A stretch of DNA of 11,338 nt from Bacteroidales bacterium (GTDB lineage Bacteria; Bacteroidota; Bacteroidia; Bacteroidales; UBA7960), in contig PWNY01000250.1 of assembly GCA_003557805.1 (NCBI GenBank), forward strand, positions 1-11,338. The letters run 5' to 3'. Made by a program: the position numbers and the translations under genes. Shown here one piece after another: positions 6,632 through 11,338 of the stretch. The notes below the pieces were generated by a model that was not told the DNA's origin, did not search any database, and saw nothing but the letters and a program-made list of their open reading frames with translations. Numbering within the stretch: the stretch's first letter is position 1; each line of letters begins with the position of its first letter.

Positions 6632-8701
6632 TTATTTTTTACCTGTAGCGGTAGTTCCAACACCGATTTCATGCTCCCTTGAGTGTTCGGGGTCAGGGAA
6701 TGGCCGTTTCCCAAATATCTTTTCAAGGTCCTCCCTGAATATCACCTCTTTTTCAAGCAGAAGGTCTCCAAGGGCCACAAGTCTTTCCCTGTGTTCCACC
6801 AGTATCTCCTTTGCCCTTTTGTAAGCTTTTTCAACGAGTTCACTTACCTCCTCATCAATCTTCTGAGCTGTATTTTCCGAATAGGGTTTGGTGAATGTGT
6901 ATTCGCTCTGGCCGGTAGAATCATAATAACTTATATTACCCAGCCTTTTGTTCAGGCCAAAATATACAACCATGGCATATGCCTGCTTGGTGATCTTCTC
7001 CAGGTCATTGAGTGCCCCGGTAGATATCTTCCCGAATATGATCTCTTCGGCTGCCCTTCCTCCCAGGGTTGCCGTAATCTCATCAAACATCTGTTCGAAA
7101 GTTGATATCTGTCTCTCTTCGGGCAGATACCATGCCGCACCCAGTGCCTTGCCCCTGGGCACTATAGTGACCTTAACCAGTGGATGTGCGTGTTCAAGCA
7201 ACCAGCTTACCGCGGCATGCCCCGACTCATGATAGGCAATAACCTTCTTCTCCATGGGCGAGATGATCTTGTTCCTCTTCTCAAGTCCTCCTATTATACG
7301 GTCAACAGCGTCAAGAAAGTCCTGCTTTTCAACTGTCTTTTTATTTCGCCTTGCGGCTATCAGGGCTGCCTCATTACAAACATTTGCAATATCCGCACCG
7401 GAAAAACCGGGTGTCTGTTTTGCCATAAAACCCGGATCAAGCCCCTTTTCAAGTTTGAGGGGTTTCATGTGTACCTTGAATATCGCCTCCCTTTCGCCCA
7501 GGTCCGGCATCTCAACATGGATCTGGCGGTCAAACCTCCCTGCACGCATAAGCGCCCTGTCAAGGATATCAGCCCTGTTGGTTGCAGCCAGGATAATTAT
7601 ACCCGTATTTGTCCCAAAACCATCCATTTCGGCAAGAAGCTGGTTCAGGGTGTTCTCCCTCTCATCGTTTGAACCGGTTACCGGATTCTTGCCCCTTGCC
7701 CTTCCGATTGCATCTATCTCGTCAATAAATACTATACATGGAGCTTTCTCCTTGGCCTGCTTGAAAAGATCCCTTACCCTGGAGGCACCTACACCAACGA
7801 ACATCTCAACAAAATCCGATCCGCTTAGAGAGAAAAACGGCACCTGGGCCTGGCCGGCAACAGCTTTTGCAAGCAATGTTTTGCCGGTTCCTGGAGGCCC
7901 CACAAGCAGCGCCCCTTTTGGTATCTTTCCACCCAGTTCGGTATATTTTCTGGGGTTTTTTAAGAAGTCCACTATCTCCATCAGTTCGACCTTTGCCTCC
8001 TCAAGACCTGCAACATCCTTGAAATCTATACTGACATGGGTATCCTTGTCAAACAGTGTTGCCTTTGATTTACCGATGTTGAACATCTGCCCTCCCGGGC
8101 CACCACTCCCTGCCATTCTGCGCATTATGAATATCCAGAATGCGATTAAAAGCCCGATAGGCAACAGCCAGCTTAAAATATCAGTGCCCCAGCTTTTCCT
8201 TGTTTCAGCATAGACATCTATTTTATCGCCGGCAGGCCACTCCCTCTGGGCCTCCCTGAGAATGTTCTCAAAGTTTTCAACAGAGGCTATCTGAAAGGTA
8301 TAATGCGGACCGCTTGCATCGCCCATACCCCTTCCCCTGTCAACCTCTTCATGCTTCTCCCTGTCCAGGCGGTCCTCCTTGATAAATACCTCTACCACCT
8401 CCTGGTTCACAATAATTATCTTTTCAATGTCCGTACCTTCTTCCTCATCCCAAACCAGCAACTCTGTTTCAAAGTATCTCTGCGATATCTCAACAGCAGA
8501 GCCTCCCCAGTTGAAGAACTGTATGGCAATGAATATAATAGCAAGAATTGCATATATCCAGTAAAAACTAAAACCGGGCTTCTTGCCCCCCTTTTTATTC
8601 CCAGGGCTCTTACCCGGCTGCCCTCTTCCCTGGCTTTGCCTGCCCGTCATCCTTTTTCCAGGGTCCAGGCCGCCTTTGTTACTCTTTTCCTTATTATCCA
8701 T
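6632..8701 (-). CDS. ftsH: ATP-dependent zinc metalloprotease FtsH
   Basis: Membrane-anchored AAA+ protease that extracts and degrades misfolded membrane proteins and selected cytosolic regulators, 689 residues. Order of parts: a basic Gly/Pro/Lys-rich cytoplasmic tail (1-44), first membrane helix (about 46-64), periplasmic domain (about 66-172), second helix (about 174-193), and the AAA+ module. Walker A is GPPGTGKT (268-275), the pore loop is FVGVG (301-305), Walker B is VFIDEID (324-330) and the second region of homology ends in RAGRFDR (386-392). The zinc site is HESGH (491-495), with D566 in STGALND as the likely third ligand. All catalytic residues are intact. E. coli FtsH lacks the long N-terminal tail. 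The gene lies 58 bases after rsfS and 11 before the LUD gene; an A-rich leader without Shine-Dalgarno precedes its ATG. Confidence 0.97.
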   Translation of the reverse strand: MDNKEKSNKGGLDPGKRMTGRQSQGRGQPGKSPGNKKGGKKPGFSFYWIYAILAIIFIAIQFFNWGGSAVEISQRYFETELLVWDEEEGTDIEKIIIVNQEVVEVFIKEDRLDREKHEEVDRGRGMGDASGPHYTFQIASVENFENILREAQREWPAGDKIDVYAETRKSWGTDILSWLLPIGLLIAFWIFIMRRMAGSGGPGGQMFNIGKSKATLFDKDTHVSIDFKDVAGLEEAKVELMEIVDFLKNPRKYTELGGKIPKGALLVGPPGTGKTLLAKAVAGQAQVPFFSLSGSDFVEMFVGVGASRVRDLFKQAKEKAPCIVFIDEIDAIGRARGKNPVTGSNDERENTLNQLLAEMDGFGTNTGIIILAATNRADILDRALMRAGRFDRQIHVEMPDLGEREAIFKVHMKPLKLEKGLDPGFMAKQTPGFSGADIANVCNEAALIAARRNKKTVEKQDFLDAVDRIIGGLEKRNKIISPMEKKVIAYHESGHAAVSWLLEHAHPLVKVTIVPRGKALGAAWYLPEERQISTFEQMFDEITATLGGRAAEEIIFGKISTGALNDLEKITKQAYAMVVYFGLNKRLGNISYYDSTGQSEYTFTKPYSENTAQKIDEEVSELVEKAYKRAKEILVEHRERLVALGDLLLEKEVIFREDLEKIFGKRPFPDPEHSREHEIGVGTTATGKK

Positions 8702-8759
8702 TTTATATCTATATATAATTTTCTCAGTGAATTAACAGCTGCTGCCACCCACCTGTTCA

Positions 8760-9134
8760 TTATTCGCCAATTTTCTCTGCAGGCACATCAGCCCATAGGT
8801 CCTCTATCTGGAAATGGCGCCTGACAGGTTCCTGAAAAACATGGACCACAACATCCAGGTAGTCCAGAAGCAGCCATTCACCGTTTATGTAACCTTCCCT
8901 TCGTGCCGGATCTATCCCGCATAGTTTTTTAACCTCCTCCTCAACCGACTCGGCAATAGCAGTCGCATGCGTCCTGGAGTTTCCGTGACACACAACAAAG
9001 TAATCACAAACGGTAGAATTAATTTTTCCCAGGTTTAAACTAACAATCTCCTCACCTTTCTTTTCCTGTATACCTTTAATTATAGCATCAACAAGCACAG
9101 ATGATATATCTTTTTCTGATGATCTTAACGTCAT
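8760..9134 (-). CDS. rsfS: Ribosome silencing factor RsfS
   Basis: RsfS (Iojap/YbeB family) binds ribosomal protein uL14 and blocks subunit joining when nutrients are short. With the ATG at 9132-9134 the protein is 124 residues. The family core is clear: VDAIIKGIQEKKGEEIVSL (15-33), CDYFVVCHGNSRTHATAIAESV (43-64), ARREGY (77-82), WLLLDYLDVVVHVF (87-100), then a Trp in DLWAD (112-116). The frame stays open up to 9233, but the extra residues (MPGLNF...) look unlike any RsfS and would need translation from inside the promoter region, so I rejected the longer start. It is the first gene of the minus-strand operon and is divergent from the biotin ligase gene. Confidence 0.95.
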   Translation of the reverse strand: MTLRSSEKDISSVLVDAIIKGIQEKKGEEIVSLNLGKINSTVCDYFVVCHGNSRTHATAIAESVEEEVKKLCGIDPARREGYINGEWLLLDYLDVVVHVFQEPVRRHFQIEDLWADVPAEKIGE

Positions 9135-9279
9135 TAGCCGCTCATTATGTTTTCCTGCAAAATTAAGGTTTTTTAGCCACATTATTATCAATCTATTGTT
9201 TAACAAAAAAGCAGCAAAATTTAGGCCGGGCAAGTACTGTTTTGATTATTTTTGTGCTTAAGGAAGCCAAAAACCTGGC
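9135..9279. promoter_or_regulatory. Divergent control region between rsfS and the biotin ligase
   Basis: This 145-base AT-rich gap must carry promoters for both directions. On the minus strand TAATTTTG (9158-9165) matches the Bacteroidetes -7 box TAnnTTTG exactly; ATTG at 9189-9192 is a loose -33 with 23 bases between, and the implied start near 9151 leaves a leader of about 17 bases before rsfS. On the plus strand TATTTTTG (9247-9254) also matches exactly, with a start near 9261, about 20 bases before the ligase ATG, though no good -33 is seen. Boxes are my reading of short motifs in AT-rich DNA. Confidence 0.5.
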
Positions 9280-10089
9280 ATGAGGCAAGGGCCAAAGGTT
9301 AAATCACTGGCAGTAAACCCATTACCGTTCATGCAATATTCAGAATATCACTATTTCCCTGAAGCTGATTCCACGAATACCAGGATGTGGAATATGATAG
9401 ACTCCGGGGAGATAGATGCAGAGGGCAGTGTGGTCCATGCAGGAGTGCAACACTCAGGCAGGGGAATGGGGAATACCTCCTGGCAAAGCGAACCAGGTAA
9501 AAACCTGCTGTTCTCCGTTTTGCTTAAACCGGTTTTTATTGAGCCTGCGTGGCAGTTTTTGCTAAACAAGTGCATTGCGCTATCGCTCAGGGAAGCATTG
9601 TCCTTTGTATGCAGTGAAGCTGATTTCATTATTAAGTGGCCCAATGATATATATTCTGGTGGGGGCAAGATATCAGGAACATTGATAGAGAACAGGATTA
9701 TGGGCAAAACACTCGAGATGTCGGTAATCGGGGTCGGGATAAATATCAACCAGGAGGCCTTCCCTTCAGATATACCCAGGCCTGTATCCTTAAAACTGCT
9801 GTCCGGAAGGGAGTTTTCCGTTAATGGCTGCTTAAAGGCAATTTATTCCGTTCTGCTCCAAAATTACCTTCTTCTGAAGGAAGACCCGCAGGGCCGGGCA
9901 GCAATAATTGAAGAGAGCTACACCAAGAACCTTATGGGATATGGCAAGGTTATGAGTTTTAAGATGGGTGGCAGGGAACTTAAAGCCGAGGTGTGCGGTG
10001 TTGACAGGTACGGTAAGTTGCTGATAAGGGATAATAAGGGTAATACCCATGCCTGCGGAACAAAGGAGGTAGAGTTTTCAGGGCTTTAA
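9280..10089 (+). CDS. birA: Biotin--[acetyl-CoA-carboxylase] ligase, no DNA-binding domain
   Basis: Activates biotin to biotinyl-AMP and transfers it to the lysine of biotin carboxyl carrier domains. The protein has up to 269 residues. Seen in order: EADSTNTRMW (28-37), the biotinyl-AMP loop around HSGRGMGNTSW (58-68), PGKNLLFS (72-79), KWPNDIY (119-125), K130 in GGKISGTLIEN (128-138) as the catalytic-lysine equivalent, IGVGININ (150-157), then a C-terminal SH3-like domain (about 218-266). The N-terminal winged helix of E. coli BirA is absent, so this is a group I ligase without repressor function. ATG at 9280 is the first Met after the candidate promoter; ATG at 9331 (residue 18) would still keep the whole catalytic domain and cannot be excluded. 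The stop overlaps the convergent SRPBCC gene. Confidence 0.93.
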   Translation: MRQGPKVKSLAVNPLPFMQYSEYHYFPEADSTNTRMWNMIDSGEIDAEGSVVHAGVQHSGRGMGNTSWQSEPGKNLLFSVLLKPVFIEPAWQFLLNKCIALSLREALSFVCSEADFIIKWPNDIYSGGGKISGTLIENRIMGKTLEMSVIGVGININQEAFPSDIPRPVSLKLLSGREFSVNGCLKAIYSVLLQNYLLLKEDPQGRAAIIEESYTKNLMGYGKVMSFKMGGRELKAEVCGVDRYGKLLIRDNKGNTHACGTKEVEFSGL

Positions 10090-10493
10090 TCTCCCTGGAA
10101 CAACTCCTTAAGCTTTTCAGCCATCATGTCAACAAAGTTCCGTAACGGGTTGGAAGCCACCGTCCTTAAAAAGGGGTTCAGTTCAACATCAAATACAATA
10201 TCGGCATCACAGTTATTCTCCCCCTTTTTCCGAAAATAAAAATCCAGGCTGTAGCTTACCGGATTATTGCCTTCCGACTCAATATGGATATTGCTGCAGG
10301 GGTACCTGTCCTTGATCTTCATTGACAGCTCAGCAAGCCCTTCTATTGTAAATGAACAGGAGTCTCCGTCAGTTTTCCAGTTTTTAATCTGGTCGGGCAG
10401 CAGCCTTTCGAAATTCCTGAAGTCGCTCATAAAATCAAATACCTCTTTACAGCTGCTGTTCAGGGCTATATTGTGCTTCTCAAATTTTGCCAT
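10086..10493 (-). CDS. SRPBCC (START/Bet v1-like) family protein
   Basis: A 135-residue soluble protein without a signal peptide. The start KFEKHNIALNSSCKEVFDFMSDFRNFERLLP (3-33) is the classic SRPBCC opening: a beta strand, then a helix placing V-F-x-F-x-x-D-x-x-N. The middle has alternating strands (FTIEGLAELSMKI, YSLDFYFRKK, DADIVFDVELNP) and the end is a long helix (NFVDMMAEKLKELF). The fold forms a hydrophobic ligand pocket, but no catalytic residues or ligand can be named. It follows pyrE by seven bases and is probably cotranscribed; this adjacency is common in Bacteroidetes and its meaning is unknown. Its stop shares bases with the biotin ligase stop. Confidence 0.85.
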   Translation of the reverse strand: MAKFEKHNIALNSSCKEVFDFMSDFRNFERLLPDQIKNWKTDGDSCSFTIEGLAELSMKIKDRYPCSNIHIESEGNNPVSYSLDFYFRKKGENNCDADIVFDVELNPFLRTVASNPLRNFVDMMAEKLKELFQGD

Positions 10494-10500
10494 ATCATTG

Positions 10501-11172
10501 TTATTTTTTCAACTCCTCCCGCCGCCTTTCTGACCATGCCTGGGGGTCTTCACGCCATATGTTCAGCTCGTTTAGCTGGTAATCTGTTAATTTACCCTTT
10601 TCCTGCAGGCTCTTCAACAGGGCGGGATAATTGCTCAGCGGGATAAGCCGGCATGTGGCTTCGCTGAAGTTTTTTTCTGCAATATCCAGACCGTAACTGA
10701 ATATAGCCACCATGCCAGCCACATCCAGGCCCGCATCCTTAAGGGCCCTGACTGCAGCCAGGCTGCTTTTCCCCGTGGAAACAAGATCCTCGATGACCAC
10801 AGTCCTGGCTCCGGGCACTATCCTGCCCTCTATCATCGAACCAAGTCCGTGACCCTTTGGTGCAGAACGCACATATACAAATGGGAGCCCAAGCCTCTCA
10901 GCCACCATTATACCAATAGCAACAGCACCTGTGGCCACTCCGGCAATCATACCTGCATCCCCGTAATTATCCCTAACAATCCCGGCCATTTCACCGGCCA
11001 CCCTTTCCCTTATATCTGGATAGGAAAGCATTAGCCTGTTGTCACAGTAAATAGGTGACAACAGTCCTGAGGCCCATGTAAAAGGGTTTTCAACATTCAG
11101 TTTAATTGCGTTAATTTGCATCAGAAAACCGGCAATATCAGCCGCCGGGTCATTTTGTCGTCCCGTTTGCAT
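10501..11172 (-). CDS. pyrE: Orotate phosphoribosyltransferase
   Basis: Joins orotate to PRPP to give OMP, the penultimate step of UMP synthesis. With the ATG at 11170-11172 the protein is 223 residues, normal for the family. Visible: the N-terminal segment AIKLNVENPFTWASGLLSPIYCDNR (22-46), the flexible loop with K106 and H108 in APKGHGLGSMIEG (104-116), and the PRPP-binding motif VVIEDLVSTGKSS (125-137). The frame remains open to 11259, but those extra residues overlap the promoter and are not PyrE-like. AAGGAG lies only one base before the chosen ATG, too close for a standard Shine-Dalgarno. No orotidine decarboxylase gene is adjacent. Confidence 0.96.
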   Translation of the reverse strand: MQTGRQNDPAADIAGFLMQINAIKLNVENPFTWASGLLSPIYCDNRLMLSYPDIRERVAGEMAGIVRDNYGDAGMIAGVATGAVAIGIMVAERLGLPFVYVRSAPKGHGLGSMIEGRIVPGARTVVIEDLVSTGKSSLAAVRALKDAGLDVAGMVAIFSYGLDIAEKNFSEATCRLIPLSNYPALLKSLQEKGKLTDYQLNELNIWREDPQAWSERRREELKK

Positions 11173-11193
11173 ACTCCTTAATTTGTGGGGTGA

Positions 11194-11227
11194 CAAATTT
11201 AACAATTTAACAGGCCGGTGTGTCAAA
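11194..11227 (-). promoter_or_regulatory. Candidate pyrE promoter
   Basis: Read on the minus strand, TTTG (11227-11224) is followed after 22 bases by TAAATTTG (11201-11194), an exact match to the Bacteroidetes -33/-7 pattern TTTG and TAnnTTTG with a spacer slightly longer than the usual 20 or so. The implied start near 11187 leaves a leader of about 14 bases before the pyrE ATG. No attenuator or leader peptide fits into so short a leader. An overlapping 8-base direct repeat (AATTTAAC at 11196-11203 and 11204-11211) is present. Confidence 0.6.
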
Positions 11228-11245
11228 AAAAAAAGGATATCCAGT

Positions 11246-11338
11246 ATGAATTTACCCATTAAGGTCTATTTTGAGAACAGAAAGATAGAGTTCACAACCC
11301 CGGGAAGTCCGGAAATAAAAGGTGAGAGTAGTATAAAG
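11246..11338 (+). CDS. Start of an unidentified gene (possibly NUDIX-domain protein), cut by window edge
   Basis: An ATG at 11246-11248 opens a frame of 31 codons that runs off the window end. AAAGGA lies about ten bases upstream (11232-11237), a reasonable ribosome binding site. The visible protein begins MNLPIKVYFENRKIEFTTPG: a beta strand with V-Y-F-E-N-R-K-I. Bacteroidetes NUDIX hydrolases found beside pyrE begin in a similar way (short strand, then F-x-N/D-R), so I lean toward that family, but no NUDIX box is visible in this fragment. It is divergent from pyrE across 73 bases. Confidence 0.55.
   Translation, partial: MNLPIKVYFENRKIEFTTPGSPEIKGESSIK

Noticed and set aside
7254..8213. 319-codon open frame on the plus strand, antisense to ftsH
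   Set aside because: It lies entirely within the AAA+ region of an intact, unmistakable FtsH; its Ser/Ile/Pro-rich translation is what the complement of such codons gives, and it has no domain or ribosome binding site.
8303..8824. 173-codon plus-strand frame antisense to the ftsH 5' end and rsfS 3' end
   Set aside because: It covers two well-supported genes on the other strand and has no recognisable protein features.
9135..9233. N-terminal extension of RsfS by 33 residues
   Set aside because: The residues are not found in the family and the -7 box at 9158-9165 lies inside them.
11196..11211. Two tandem copies of AATTTAAC
   Set aside because: Only two 8-base copies in AT-rich DNA over a promoter box; too short to call a repeat element, though noted under the pyrE promoter.
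11173..11259. N-terminal extension of PyrE by 29 residues
   Set aside because: The extension is unlike any PyrE and spans the best pyrE promoter; the ATG at 11172 fits the family length.
1..11338. Mobile element, phage, CRISPR or defence system
   Set aside because: All strands were covered by recognisable housekeeping genes with gaps of at most 145 bases; no transposase, integrase, spaced repeats or toxin-antitoxin pair was seen.

Overview
The window comes from a Bacteroidota (Bacteroidetes) chromosome, most likely the Bacteroidales side of the phylum; this placement is inferred. The evidence is gene order (pyrE, SRPBCC protein, biotin ligase, rsfS, ftsH, LUD protein, DUF2007, cdsA, psd), the FeoB-plus-small-Cys-rich-protein pair, scarce Shine-Dalgarno sites, and upstream boxes matching the Bacteroidetes TAnnTTTG -7 element. 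Base composition and codon habits (many AGG/AGA arginine and ATA isoleucine codons) look uniform in the stretches examined. I see no transposase, integrase, phage gene, CRISPR array, tRNA or rRNA. This is core chromosome.

Layout. Bases 1-2236 (+) hold the 3' part of feoB, whose 5' end is cut by the window, and two bases later a 66-residue FeoB-associated Cys-rich membrane protein: the ferrous iron uptake unit. After a 117-base gap with an AT-only inverted repeat comes recQ (+, 2354-4273), which starts at TTG and has its zinc cysteines unusually far toward the C-terminus. recQ converges on, and overlaps by 16 bases, the end of a long minus-strand operon read from about 9134 down to 4258: rsfS, ftsH, LUD-domain (LutC-like) protein, DUF2007 protein, cdsA, psd. 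It combines ribosome silencing, membrane protein quality control and phospholipid synthesis with two small proteins of unknown role. A 145-base divergent region separates rsfS from a stand-alone biotin-protein ligase (+, 9280-10089). The ligase converges on an SRPBCC protein (-), which follows pyrE (-) in a two-gene operon. A 73-base divergent region with a good candidate pyrE promoter leads to the first 31 codons of another plus-strand gene at the window edge.

How the genes work together. CdsA makes CDP-diacylglycerol and Psd makes phosphatidylethanolamine; the linking phosphatidylserine synthase is not in the window. FtsH is the membrane AAA+ protease that in E. coli sets lipid A/phospholipid balance through LpxC, so its place beside lipid genes makes sense, but a functional link here is inference. 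PyrE supplies UMP. BirA-type ligase loads biotin, for example on acetyl-CoA carboxylase.

I found no convincing new defence, mobile or biosynthetic system. The points most worth a second look are the LUD/DUF2007 pair inside the ftsH-cdsA operon, the rearranged RecQ, and the recQ upstream palindrome.
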